This document shows positions 27,450-36,326 of a DNA stretch of 64,000 bases, in pieces. The stretch covers positions 124,001-188,000 of the forward strand of contig NZ_QTJU01000005.1 in the NCBI RefSeq assembly GCF_003412455.1, read 5' to 3'. The position numbers were made by a program, and so were the translations under genes. The notes below the pieces were generated by a model. It was not told where the DNA came from. It searched no databases and saw nothing but the letters and a program-made list of their open reading frames with translations. The DNA is from Deminuibacter soli (lineage in GTDB: Bacteria; Bacteroidota; Bacteroidia; Chitinophagales; Chitinophagaceae). The first letter of the stretch is position 1. Every line of letters begins with the position of its first letter.

Positions 27450-29801
27450 TTAAAAGGCAGCATGCCCTTCAGGTAAGGGAAAATTAAGGCGGATGGTTAG
27501 CCCGGGGCCTGCTACTACCTGTAGTTCTCCATCCAGCTGCTCTGCCAACCCCTGTATCAGGGTAAAGCCCATGGAATGGCTTTGCTGCAGATCAAAGCCG
27601 GGAGGCAGGCCGGTGCCATCATCTGTAATCACCAGTTCCAGCGCACAAGGATGTTGCTGCAGGGTGAGGTGTACAGTGCCACCGGCTGCATCCGGGTAAG
27701 CATACTTGAAGATATTGGTGATGGCTTCATTAATAATCAACCCGAGCGGCACTGCAACCGATACATCTACTTCCACCGCAGCTACTGTTACCACGAACCG
27801 GATAGCCGGGCGCGCATAACTTTCCCGTAAAAACGTAACCAGCTGTTTGATATAACCATCCAGGTCTACTGCCGACATTTCATCGGACTGGTACAATTTC
27901 TGGTGAATAAGCGAAATGGAACGCAGGCGGTACCTGCTTTCATTAATGGCCGTGAGCGCCACCCCATCCTGCAGGTAATGCGTTTGCGTATTCAGCAGGC
28001 TCATTACCAGCTGCAGGTTATTCTTTACGCGGTGATGAATTTCTTTGAGCAGCCACTCTTTTTCATCCAGCAGCCTGTTTTTCTGTGTTAAAGAAAGGGC
28101 CAGCGCATCGTAGGCATCCTGTATTTCTTTTTGCTGGGCCTGCAATTGCCGGTTGCTGCGTTGTTTTATTTTATAAAGGTTGTACAGCAGTACGATAATA
28201 AACAGCAGCAACAGCAAAGCCGCCAGGATAAAGCGGCGCAGCTGGTTCGATTTATCCAGTTCTTTCTGCTGCAGCTGGCTTTGCCTGCGCAGCAGCTCGT
28301 TGTCTTTTTCTTTTTCGCGGGTCTGGTATTGTATCTGCAACCCAGCCATTTGTTTGGCCGTTTCACCGTTCAGCAGTGAATCTTTGAGGCGGGTATATTG
28401 CTGGTACTCATTGATGGCTAAAGCAGGATGACCGGTGGCAGAATCTACTTTAAACAACAGCAGGTGCACATCGCGCACGCGGGCAAGCGGCAGGTATTTG
28501 ATGGCCTCCTTTTCCAGCAGGTAGTTGAGCTGGCCGGCAGCAGCTGCATATTTTTGCTGCATCACATACAAATCAGCCAGGTCGTAATATACATCAAAAG
28601 TATTGGTCGATCCGTTACCCGGGTTCAGGGCCTGCAGGTAAAACTGCTCTGCCAGTGCATATTGCCGCATGGCCTTGTAACAATCGCCGCGCACAATGGC
28701 CAGTGCGGCCTCCATGCCGCTCACCACAGGGTAATGCTGCGTGGTTTCGTTCACCAGTTTAACGGCTTCAGCTGCCTGCCCTTCGCTGATCATCCTGCCT
28801 GCAAGATCAACCAGTGAAGGATACAGCATGGTAGTGCTTTGCCTTTTAAAGGCCTCGAAGCATTTGCGGGAATACAGCAGGCTTTCCGTACGGTTGCCGA
28901 TATCATCGTACGCATCCGCCATCCGCCGGTAAAAATACCCTGCCTGCACGCTGTCTTTTGTTTCCTCCATGCTGTTTACCGCCAGTATTGCGTAGGAGAG
29001 CGCCTGCGGCAAATCGCCCTTCATGCGGCTTACGGCAGAAAGCAGGTCGTACGTAAAGTGCAGTTTTTTGAAGTGAATTTTATTGTACATGTCCAATACC
29101 TGCTTCAGTTCCTTTTCTGCAAGCGCGTACTGTGCCAGGTTGAAATGGCAATCTGCCATATTCTTGAGCATGTCTATCCCCTTTTCATCGTCTTTATTCA
29201 GCGAATAAAAAAGCTGGAATGCGCGTGTGCAATACTCCAGGCGCTTGTTGAGGAAATCCCTTTTGTAAATGGGCGTTCTGTAAGCTAGGTTGGCCAATAT
29301 CATGGCCTCTTCACGTGTATCCTTGTTTTTGCGGGCCAGGTTAATAGCGGTATTATACCAATACAGTGCGCTGTCTGTTTTGTTTTCATATTCATAGTAC
29401 AGGGCGCCCATCTCCATCAGGGCATTGTAGCCCCATTCAACAGAACCCACTTTTTTATTCAGTTGCAATGCAGCCTGCAGGTAAGCACGGCCGCTATCGA
29501 GATCGGCAATATTTTCGCCCGGCTTATAGGTCTGGCGCTCCCCCATTATCACGAGCAGTTTTACGCGGTGCGCATCCTCACCGGTACTGTTGTACAGGCG
29601 GGTGAGCGCAGCGGTGCTTAGCTCCATCAGCTCATCTTCCGACGCATCCGGCCCGGTCTGCGCATGCACAGGCTGGCATAGCAGCAACAGCAGCAAACCC
29701 GGCCACAGCAGTAAAATAAGGGGATAACAGCAGCATTCCCTGCCTGCTGTCCAACCACGCATTGCATCACTCATGGCGGTAAAAATAGCAATAATAGGCA
29801 A
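27450..29801 (-). CDS. TPR-containing sensor histidine kinase (HisKA_2/HWE-like)
   Basis: This 783-residue kinase has an N-terminal signal or anchor (possible starts at 29801, 29774 and 29762; the last gives the cleanest signal, ending QPVHAQ). A periplasmic TPR array covers about 60-440, followed by a coiled coil and one membrane segment (FILAALLLLLFIIVLLYNLY, about 530). The phosphoacceptor helix is EIHHRVKNNLQLVMSLL (His about 588) and the HATPase domain carries NEAITNIFKYAYPD and DDGTGLPPGF. The architecture is common in Bacteroidota. No response regulator is adjacent. The gene starts 5 nt after the PycTM gene, so it may share that transcript. Confidence 0.9.
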   Translation of the reverse strand: MPIIAIFTAMSDAMRGWTAGRECCCYPLILLLWPGLLLLLLCQPVHAQTGPDASEDELMELSTAALTRLYNSTGEDAHRVKLLVIMGERQTYKPGENIADLDSGRAYLQAALQLNKKVGSVEWGYNALMEMGALYYEYENKTDSALYWYNTAINLARKNKDTREEAMILANLAYRTPIYKRDFLNKRLEYCTRAFQLFYSLNKDDEKGIDMLKNMADCHFNLAQYALAEKELKQVLDMYNKIHFKKLHFTYDLLSAVSRMKGDLPQALSYAILAVNSMEETKDSVQAGYFYRRMADAYDDIGNRTESLLYSRKCFEAFKRQSTTMLYPSLVDLAGRMISEGQAAEAVKLVNETTQHYPVVSGMEAALAIVRGDCYKAMRQYALAEQFYLQALNPGNGSTNTFDVYYDLADLYVMQQKYAAAAGQLNYLLEKEAIKYLPLARVRDVHLLLFKVDSATGHPALAINEYQQYTRLKDSLLNGETAKQMAGLQIQYQTREKEKDNELLRRQSQLQQKELDKSNQLRRFILAALLLLLFIIVLLYNLYKIKQRSNRQLQAQQKEIQDAYDALALSLTQKNRLLDEKEWLLKEIHHRVKNNLQLVMSLLNTQTHYLQDGVALTAINESRYRLRSISLIHQKLYQSDEMSAVDLDGYIKQLVTFLRESYARPAIRFVVTVAAVEVDVSVAVPLGLIINEAITNIFKYAYPDAAGGTVHLTLQQHPCALELVITDDGTGLPPGFDLQQSHSMGFTLIQGLAEQLDGELQVVAGPGLTIRLNFPLPEGHAAF

Positions 29802-29806
29802 GTCTG

Positions 29807-30361
29807 CTACGCTATTACGGCCAGCACCACTGCAAAGGCTACAATGGAAACAATAAGGCCAACCATAAAAACGCTGTAGGCATAGCGCAAAAGCAGGTAT
29901 TTTTTTCCCAGCGCCCTTGCCAGGAAAAAGCCGTCTCTCGTCATCGCATGCATCAGCTTTTCCTCATCGCCGGCCAGCTCCCGTATACCTGCGGTATATT
30001 CATGCGGCATCAGTTTGTAAAAACTGCCGAAGAACATCAGGTTCACTTCCCGGTAGCCGAATTTGTTTTTGGGGAGTACTCTTTTTGAAAGGGAAGGCCG
30101 TGTAGCCAGCACTGCCAGCATTACGGAAAGCAGGTTTACGGCGAGCAGTATAAATGCGGGGATGATCAGCGTGCTTTCGTCTTCCAGCTTTTTAATCACC
30201 AGGGAAAGCGCACCCGAGAGGATGATGGCATTCACGGTAATGAGTATGTGCGCCTTTTTATCCGACATTTTGCTCAGGCGCTGTGCATTGCCTGCTATGA
30301 ACCTGAAGACGAAATCAGTTGGCGGTTCCGGTCTTTTTTTTTTCGTCATCGTCAACGGCAT
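29807..30361 (-). CDS. PycTM-domain (DUF5706) effector-like membrane protein
   Basis: This 184-residue protein has the Pycsar-effector transmembrane fold: an N-terminal helix with NAQRLSKMSDKKAHILITVNAIILSGAL, two close membrane segments (about 35-57 and 64-88), a short soluble part and a third membrane segment at the C terminus. PycTM proteins are activated by cyclic UMP or CMP in Pycsar anti-phage systems and damage the membrane; orphan HD-PycTM fusions are also common in Bacteroidota. No pyrimidine cyclase gene is near. The ORF begins inside the HD gene and overlaps it by 47 nt at an A10 tract, suggesting a fused gene split by frameshift. Starts at 30361 or 30349 are possible if separately translated. 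Confidence 0.8.
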   Translation of the reverse strand: MPLTMTKKKRPEPPTDFVFRFIAGNAQRLSKMSDKKAHILITVNAIILSGALSLVIKKLEDESTLIIPAFILLAVNLLSVMLAVLATRPSLSKRVLPKNKFGYREVNLMFFGSFYKLMPHEYTAGIRELAGDEEKLMHAMTRDGFFLARALGKKYLLLRYAYSVFMVGLIVSIVAFAVVLAVIA

Positions 30362-30992
30362 CTGCCACCGGCGTTGCCTGTACAGCCTGCACGGTCTGCA
30401 CCGCCTGCAGCTTAGACCTTAGTTTGTGCAGGTTTTCCTGTTTTGCCGTATCCAGCGCAGCGCGGCAATAGCTGGTGTAGTAGGTATGGTGCTCCATAAA
30501 ATCGAGCGTTACCTGCATCCATTCGGCCTTGCTTATTTTGCGGTGTTGTAGCCAGGCGGTTTCTTTCCTGCAAAGTTCATTCTTTTTCCAGAAACTTCTT
30601 TTTGCCAAATACACCTGTACAGCATCCGACAATATTTCTTCCGGCAGGTTCTGCGGTTTCTGCCTGCTGTACACTGCTGTTAGCAATGACGCCACTTGTG
30701 GTGCAATGGTTTTATCTTCCGGTTGATCTTCGAGAAATGCCTGTGCACTAAAGGCGCTCATAGTGCCGGTATCGCCGGTTAACAAATAACCTGTATCGTA
30801 AAACCAGGCTGCAGACAGCAATACGAACACATCATTTTCGGGCAGCTTCATACCACGGATAATGCGTTTCACCTGTTTTACCACATAACGCGTATGCGCA
30901 AAATTGTGAAAACACAGTTTATCCTTCCCCTTCTTCTTAAAGCAGCGGGCTACGTATTTTGCTTCTTTATTTAACAGCTTTTTCGGGTGCAT
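30315..30992 (-). CDS. HD-domain-like protein, degenerate, N-terminal half of an HD-PycTM gene
   Basis: This 225-residue protein resembles the HD half of HD-PycTM fusions: FHNFAHTRYVVKQ (His29, His33), the helix ending AAWFYDTGYL, and the terminal TYYTSYCRAALDTAKQENLHKLR. The canonical HD pair reads YD (His replaced by Tyr65; Asp66 kept). The following HE and DADL motifs are also lost (GDTGT and DAVQV), so phosphohydrolase activity is unlikely. The last 15 codons cross an A10 run (plus 30334-30343); with A9 the frame would pass into the PycTM domain, giving one protein of about 400 residues. Confidence 0.75.
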   Translation of the reverse strand: MHPKKLLNKEAKYVARCFKKKGKDKLCFHNFAHTRYVVKQVKRIIRGMKLPENDVFVLLSAAWFYDTGYLLTGDTGTMSAFSAQAFLEDQPEDKTIAPQVASLLTAVYSRQKPQNLPEEILSDAVQVYLAKRSFWKKNELCRKETAWLQHRKISKAEWMQVTLDFMEHHTYYTSYCRAALDTAKQENLHKLRSKLQAVQTVQAVQATPVADAVDDDEKKKTGTAN

Positions 30993-31149
30993 AATAGTCT
31001 GGTAAAGGTGCGGCGTGTTTTCGGGCTATCGCTTTTATTTGCCGCCTAAAATGTGTAGAAATCGCAGCAATGCTTGTATGATTTATGCGTGGGGCTCACC
31101 ACTCTGTTCAATAACTGGTATTGCGTTTTGATTCTTCTGCGTGCTGGTA

Positions 31150-31178
31150 TTAAAAAAGCCAGCATAAAAGCTGGCTCG
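31150..31178 (-). terminator. Intrinsic terminator of the nuclease-like / PRTase-like operon
   Basis: AGCCAGC and GCTGGCT (31157-31163 and 31170-31176) form a 7-bp stem with a 6-nt loop. A run of T follows on the minus strand, and a weaker T-rich tail on the plus strand. It lies 44 nt after the PRTase-like stop codon. Confidence 0.75.
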
Positions 31179-31221
31179 TTATTATTTTTATTCAACTTAC
31201 GATCGATCACGATCGGCTCAT

Positions 31222-31923
31222 TTATCTCTCGGAAATTCTCTCACGGCGTTCCCGTACAATTTCCGGAATATATTTGTTTTTTGCAAGGGAATCAACCAAC
31301 CCTAACCTTTGATAGACAGAACCTCCAATGCCAGGCACAACTTCACCTTTATCGTTTAAATCCTGGTCTTCTGCAAAATAGAAGAAATCAAACTTGTCAC
31401 TTATTTCCTGAGGAAACTCATTTTTCAGCTTTCCTATAGAATTGGCTAACAAAACAGGCGATGCGATAAATATCTTTTTAGGCTCAATTCGCTCGATCAG
31501 ATAATTTAAGTTAGTTCGAATGACGCAAGACGTACTTATGATAGATTTACAGATGATTAAAAGATCTACTTCTTCGTAGGGTTCTATATAAAATTTAGTA
31601 ATTGGAGCAACGGTATAATTTGTGTCCTCAAACGGATTTGTCCGGCTATTCCAAAAAACCGCAAGGTTAATATCTGTTTTATGCCGCTTGAAATCATCTA
31701 AAATACCTTTCGAAAGCCAATCAGCATCTTCTGAGGAACAGGCTAAGGTTACCTTTAAATTTGGCAATAAGTGCTGAGTTTCCCAAATTACGGATGATAG
31801 GGCCACGCCCAGTTCATAAAATGATGCCTTATATTCGTCTATTCCGGTATTGTTATCTGCGAGCTTGTCGAGTAAAGTTCTAACTCCGGCAGACTGTGCA
31901 GCATATGAGCTTAACTTTCTCAT
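31222..31923 (-). CDS. Uracil-phosphoribosyltransferase-like protein, second gene of a candidate conflict module
   Basis: This 233-residue protein looks like a type I PRTase of the uracil (UPRT) type. The hydrophobic strand, loop and helix VDLLIICKSIISTSCVIRTNLNYLI (119-143) aligns with the PRPP loop (usually vlDp..aTG.s), followed by the strand KKIFIASPVLL. Near the C terminus, KGEVVPGIGGSVYQRLGL (192-209) recalls the UPRT base-binding segment (PGLGDAGDR.FG). The acidic pair expected in the PRPP loop is absent (Cys125-Lys126-Ser), so classic catalysis is doubtful. PRTase-like domains are known from comparative genomics of prokaryotic conflict systems. It starts 2 nt after the upstream stop codon and is much more AT-rich than its surroundings. 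Confidence 0.6.
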   Translation of the reverse strand: MRKLSSYAAQSAGVRTLLDKLADNNTGIDEYKASFYELGVALSSVIWETQHLLPNLKVTLACSSEDADWLSKGILDDFKRHKTDINLAVFWNSRTNPFEDTNYTVAPITKFYIEPYEEVDLLIICKSIISTSCVIRTNLNYLIERIEPKKIFIASPVLLANSIGKLKNEFPQEISDKFDFFYFAEDQDLNDKGEVVPGIGGSVYQRLGLVDSLAKNKYIPEIVRERRERISER

Positions 31924-31925
31924 TG

Positions 31926-32804
31926 TCAGGAAATTATTTGTTCTAGGTCGTAAAAAGTCTGAGGCTTCTGTGTAAGTATTTCGTTCTCAATATTACGAAA
32001 TTCGCTGGAATCCAGGTAATGGGGAATATTCCCCTTGTCAGTCGAGGAAAAATTCCAAACCAAATAGCCATGCGCAAGTTGGTAGTGAAAGCCAGGAATA
32101 GTATCGAGGATCAACTTTGCCTGAGGGTGGAGAGCCGGATGGAAGGTTGATTTCAGGAATGCCAGACCTCTGGATTTAACAAGATCAAAGAATGCTTCCA
32201 GCGATATGTTTTTCTTATGGCACATGGCCCAGGCACCTGCGAAATGTGCAACCAACGATTCCAGTTTATCGGTTTCGCTAAAAGCGCATAACGCAGCGGC
32301 GGTTGCACGAAATGAAGGATTTAATCTTAATTGCTGGTTTATTGAATCATGCCAGGGAAATAACTCAACCGCTGTTATTTTTTTAAGTGATTGGGGAAGT
32401 TTTAGTACTGCGTTGTTGTAAACTGTCTTGTTGGCAACAACCAGCTTCAACTGAAAATGCACATGCCTGCGTTTTAGTAAAGCGGCCTGTTTACTAAAAT
32501 CGAAATGTAAGCTTCCAGTTTTTGATTTGTTGCCCCAATAGAGCTTCTTCGAAGAAGTTTTTAACTGGTGGTATGTTTCCGTTACTTCGCCTGGTATCAG
32601 GTTTTCAATATATAGGTCATCAACAAACGCGTGGACTTGACTTGATATAGTTATCAATCTTAATTGAGCGGAAAAAGCATTTACCAGTTGCAATAGCTTG
32701 CTTATGGCTACGCAAGTCTCGTAGTCGTTACCTCTCTGGTTTACTGCTCCTCCTGCAAGTTTGTTGTTGAGATATTTTAGTGTCCCGGAGCTGCCTTTTG
32801 CCAT
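31926..32804 (-). CDS. Cap4/DUF4297-like PD-(D/E)XK protein, first gene of a candidate conflict module
   Basis: This 292-residue protein is read from MAKGSSGTL at 32804 (an in-frame ATG at 32861 adds 19 residues). The N-terminal third shows a restriction-endonuclease-like pattern: G25NDYE29, then FVDD62-63LYIE, then a strand with HQLK80-82. This is the E...D...QxK order seen in dsDNA-nuclease effectors such as Cap4. The C-terminal two-thirds are helical with no family I can name. It may be the DNA-degrading or DNA-sensing partner of the PRTase-like protein. Base composition is strongly AT-shifted compared with flanking genes, which suggests horizontal gain. Confidence 0.55.
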   Translation of the reverse strand: MAKGSSGTLKYLNNKLAGGAVNQRGNDYETCVAISKLLQLVNAFSAQLRLITISSQVHAFVDDLYIENLIPGEVTETYHQLKTSSKKLYWGNKSKTGSLHFDFSKQAALLKRRHVHFQLKLVVANKTVYNNAVLKLPQSLKKITAVELFPWHDSINQQLRLNPSFRATAAALCAFSETDKLESLVAHFAGAWAMCHKKNISLEAFFDLVKSRGLAFLKSTFHPALHPQAKLILDTIPGFHYQLAHGYLVWNFSSTDKGNIPHYLDSSEFRNIENEILTQKPQTFYDLEQIIS

Positions 32805-32861
32805 TGGGAGATTATTTATAAATCTATAGCTTATCAGTTTGTGCATATTAGACACTTTCAA

Positions 32862-33181
32862 CTAAAGGTTAAGAGATTTTTGACGAATGCAACGGCGCGC
32901 CGGCAATTGGCTACTCAATCAAATTTCATGTATATTCATCACCATACTGCAGGCTGAACTGCAAAAAGGCATCGACAGTGTACTGCGTAAAACGAACGGG
33001 AAATGGAGCGTACCTGAAGGAAGTACAGCCAACAGGACACATTCCAAAAGCTGCGCTGGCAATAAAAACAGGCCCAATGCTGCAATGACCATCCCTACGC
33101 CGCTACAGCCAACAGGCAGTGTTTTGTATGGCACGCTGCAATGGTTTGGCGACTATGTTCGTTAGGTGACATTAACTGTAT
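32862..33181. other. Intergenic stretch between the defence-like module and the permease remnant
   Basis: Two overlapping frames (32887-33165 plus, 32919-33134 minus) are open but show no family, signal peptide or neighbourly codon pattern. I see no RNA gene. The stretch marks the junction between AT-rich module and GC-richer permease DNA. Confidence 0.4.
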
Positions 33182-33394
33182 CAAAACCGCACCATTGCCT
33201 TTACCATTGCTGCACCCCTTGCATGGTATTGCATGAGCCAGTGGCTGCAGGATTATGCTTACCGTATTCATATCAGCTGGTGGTTATTTGCCGCAGGCGG
33301 ATTAATGGCCATTACCATTGCACTGGCAACCATCAGTTTCCAGGCAATTAAAGCGGCGGTGGCTAACCCATTCCGCACACCTACTGTATCGTAA
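33182..33394 (+). pseudogene. C-terminal remnant of a MacB-like ABC permease
   Basis: In frame, this stretch reads FTIAAPLAWYCMSQWLQDYAY ... SWWLF ... TISFQAIKAAVANP then stop. It matches the last 60 or so residues of the permease at 33500 (FVIAGPLAAWFMHDWLQQYTY ... SWWIF ... TVSFQAIKAAVANP). The frame is closed upstream (TAA near 33174) and the other ~730 residues are missing. The DNA differs from the full gene, so it is the relic of a separate paralogue, not a recent duplication. Confidence 0.75.
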
Positions 33395-33499
33395 CCGGAC
33401 AAATGAAGCTGCCCGCCGCAGCATCAATAACACTGAAAATAAACCACTTATGAAGTGCGCACCAAAATTGACTGTTACCTGCTAATCAACAGCGCTGTC

Positions 33500-35884
33500 A
33501 TGTTTAAAAACTACTTCCAGGTTGCGTTCCGTAATTTCCGGAAAGGCGGCCTATCTTCTTTTATCAATGTTGCCAGTTTATCTATCGGCATGTCCGTAGC
33601 CATGCTTATTGCACTCTGGCTGTATGATGAACTGACGTATAACAAGCAATTTAAAAATTACGACCGCATTGCGCAGGTCATACAGAACGTGAGCAACAAC
33701 GGCGAAGTGCAAACCTGGTGGAGTGTACCCTACCCGCTTGCCAATGAACTGCGCACCAATTACGGAGCCGATTTTAAAAGCCTGGTCATGGCCGTGAACT
33801 GGGGCGATCATATGATGACCATCGGCGACAAGCGGCTCAAAGCAACAGGCGGTTATTTCGAAAGTGAAATGCCGGATATGTTCACACTGGATATGCTGCA
33901 AGGCAGCAGGAATGCGCTGAAAGATCCCTCTTCCATCCTCATCTCCGCATCTGCAGCCAGGGCTTTCTTTAACAACGAAAACCCTGTTGGCAAAACCCTG
34001 AAGATTGACCAGATGCCACCCGTAAAAGTGGCGGGCATATACAAAGACTTTGCTGCCAACTCTACCTTTGCAAATCTCGGTTTTGTAGCCTCCTGGAAAT
34101 CCTGGTATCATGCCAACAACGACCTCAAAGACACGGAAGATCCCTGGCGCCCCAACTTTGTTACCCTGTTTGCACAGGTGAATGATAACGTAAGTTTCGG
34201 GGCCGCTTCGCTTAAAATAAAAGATGCCAAACTGAAAAAGGTAAATGAACAACTGCAGAAGAAGAAACCTGCCCTGTTCCTGCAACCAATGAGTAAGTGG
34301 CACCTGCATTCAGAGTTTAAAGAAGGGGTAAACATAGGCGGCGCCATTAAATACGTTCGCATGTTTAGCGCCATTGGCCTGTTTGTGCTGTTGCTGGCCT
34401 GCATCAATTTCATGAACCTGAGTACAGCCCGCAGTCAGCGGCGCGCGCGTGAAGTGGGTGTGCGCAAAACAATGGGCTCTTTGCGCAGCCAGCTCATCCT
34501 GCAGTTCTTCAGCGAATCTGCCCTCATGGCAGCCATGGCCTTCGTTATATCCCTGTTGATTGTATGGCTGAGCCTGCCCTTTTTTAACAGGGTTGCCGAA
34601 AAACAGATGCACCTGCCGTTCACCAATGCCTGGTGCTGGCTGGCAGCTATTGTTTTTGTACTGGTAACCGCGTTGCTGGCAGGCAGTTACCCGGCATTGT
34701 ACCTGTCTTCTTTTAAACCGGTTAAAGTGTTAAAAGGAACTTTCAAGGCAGGACGCCTGGCTGCCATTCCGCGCAAAATACTGGTAGCAGTACAGTTCAC
34801 GGTATCTGTATGTCTCATCATCTGCACCATTACCGTGTACCGGCAAATACAATATGCGAAAAACAGACCTGTGGGCTACTCCAGGGCAAACCTGCTTACC
34901 ATACCGCTGGCATCAGGCAAAGTGCACGATCATTTTGAGGCCGTAAAAGCCGAGCTGCTGCAAACAGGCACCGTTGCAGCAGTTGCCGAATCAGAAAGTC
35001 CTACCACGGGTATCTGGAACAGCACCAGCGGGTTCAGCTGGCCGGGTAAGGATCCCAACCTGTCCACTGATTTTGGTGTAATGACATCATCGCTTGATTT
35101 CGGGTCAACCGTTAACTGGCAACTACAGGCGGGCCGCAGTTTTTCAAGAGACTTTCCTACTGATTCTTCTGCGGTGATACTGAACGAAGCTGCGGTTAAA
35201 TACATGAACCTCAGCAAACCGCTCAACCAGTTTATCACCTGGTGGGGCAAACCCTTAAAGGTGATCGGTGTAGTAAAAAACATGGTGCTGGAATCACCGT
35301 ACGGCGAAGCCAAACCTGTTGTGTATACCCTGCTCAACTATCCCGGCAATGTAGCCATACTGCGTTTAAAACCCGGCGCTGCAGCAAGTGAGGCCATCGC
35401 TAAAATTGAGCCTGTCATTAAAAAGTACAGTCCTGACCAGTTGTTTGAATACAAGTTTGTAGACGATGAATACGCCCGCAAATTCGGTGATGAAGAACGC
35501 ATTGGCAAGCTGGCCGGCATATTCACTTTACTGGCCGTATTGATCTCCTGCCTGGGTGTGTTTGGCTTAACCACCTTTGTAGCAGAACAACGCAAAAAAG
35601 AAATTGGCGTACGCAAGGTGCTGGGCGCCTCCATACTGGATGTATGGAATTTACTGAGCAAGGAATTTGTAGTGCTGGTGGCAGCAGCTTTTGTAATTGC
35701 CGGCCCCCTGGCCGCATGGTTTATGCACGACTGGCTGCAGCAGTACACTTACCGCGCATCGTTATCGTGGTGGATATTCGCGGCTGCCGGCGCCGGTGCA
35801 CTATGCATCATCATTATAACTGTCAGCTTCCAGGCCATCAAGGCCGCTGTAGCCAACCCGGTAAAAAGCTTAAGAACCGAATAG
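33500..35884 (+). CDS. MacB/FtsX-type ABC transporter permease
   Basis: This 794-residue protein is read from MFKNYFQVAFRNFRKGG at 33500, the standard start for this family; an ORF start at 33455 adds 15 residues. It has a first membrane segment (about 20-42), a MacB_PCD periplasmic domain, and three membrane segments around 290-420 with the FtsX motif ARSQRRAREVGVRKTMGS. A second periplasmic domain follows, then a last FtsX block (FVAEQRKKEIGVRKVLGAS ... SWWIFAAAGAG ... VANPVKSLRTE). Double-FtsX permeases work with a separate ATPase in export or stress signalling. No ATPase gene is adjacent, as is often the case in Bacteroidota. Confidence 0.92.
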   Translation: MFKNYFQVAFRNFRKGGLSSFINVASLSIGMSVAMLIALWLYDELTYNKQFKNYDRIAQVIQNVSNNGEVQTWWSVPYPLANELRTNYGADFKSLVMAVNWGDHMMTIGDKRLKATGGYFESEMPDMFTLDMLQGSRNALKDPSSILISASAARAFFNNENPVGKTLKIDQMPPVKVAGIYKDFAANSTFANLGFVASWKSWYHANNDLKDTEDPWRPNFVTLFAQVNDNVSFGAASLKIKDAKLKKVNEQLQKKKPALFLQPMSKWHLHSEFKEGVNIGGAIKYVRMFSAIGLFVLLLACINFMNLSTARSQRRAREVGVRKTMGSLRSQLILQFFSESALMAAMAFVISLLIVWLSLPFFNRVAEKQMHLPFTNAWCWLAAIVFVLVTALLAGSYPALYLSSFKPVKVLKGTFKAGRLAAIPRKILVAVQFTVSVCLIICTITVYRQIQYAKNRPVGYSRANLLTIPLASGKVHDHFEAVKAELLQTGTVAAVAESESPTTGIWNSTSGFSWPGKDPNLSTDFGVMTSSLDFGSTVNWQLQAGRSFSRDFPTDSSAVILNEAAVKYMNLSKPLNQFITWWGKPLKVIGVVKNMVLESPYGEAKPVVYTLLNYPGNVAILRLKPGAAASEAIAKIEPVIKKYSPDQLFEYKFVDDEYARKFGDEERIGKLAGIFTLLAVLISCLGVFGLTTFVAEQRKKEIGVRKVLGASILDVWNLLSKEFVVLVAAAFVIAGPLAAWFMHDWLQQYTYRASLSWWIFAAAGAGALCIIIITVSFQAIKAAVANPVKSLRTE

Positions 35885-36017
35885 TGAGTGGTAGTGATCG
35901 AAATCCGGTGAACAGTGAATAGTCAACATACGCGGCAACAAAAGTGAGGGGTTTACCTTTTAAAGACCCCAAAAGCCATGTTATGAATTTGTAAACATCG
36001 GCCAGGTGCGGCAGGTT

Positions 36018-36204
36018 TCAGGCAAGTGCGTTGCGCATGCGGATAAGGGAATGCTGCAGCGATGAATGTTGAATAGCCTGCCACCAATCTTTCTTCAATG
36101 GCAAACACCACCTCACCCGCAATACCTTCAAAGAACGAAGGCGAAGGCCGCGGCTCAAATAAGGTTATTCCCGGTGTTTCGCTTATATGAAAAAGACGTG
36201 GCAT
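36018..36204 (-). pseudogene. DUF6886 family gene with internal deletion
   Basis: The N terminus MPRLFHISETPGITLFEPRPSPS ... GEVVFAIEER matches the start of DUF6886 proteins. The expected middle, about 100 residues, is missing. In the +1 frame the sequence then reads WQAIQHSSLQHSLIRMRNALA and stops at 36018, matching the family's C-terminal IRMRNA signature. So a short deletion with a frame change has destroyed the gene. The un-shifted frame runs on to 35953 as unrelated sequence. The family's function is unknown. Confidence 0.55.
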
Positions 36205-36326
36205 TATCTGCAAATATCAACGGCGGCATCCTAAACCCTGCTGAATATGCCGCTCTGACTTACTTTTCTGAATTTTACCTGTTATTGATAAATTGTTGAG
36301 TACTCAATGACCGGTCATTTACCAGG

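Noticed and set aside
29807-30361. Complete Pycsar system
   Set aside because: No pyrimidine cyclase gene lies nearby, so only an effector-like protein can be claimed.
33166-33351. 61-aa plus ORF (MTLTVSKPHHCLYHC...)
   Set aside because: It is out of frame with the permease remnant that occupies the same bases and matches the intact paralogue.
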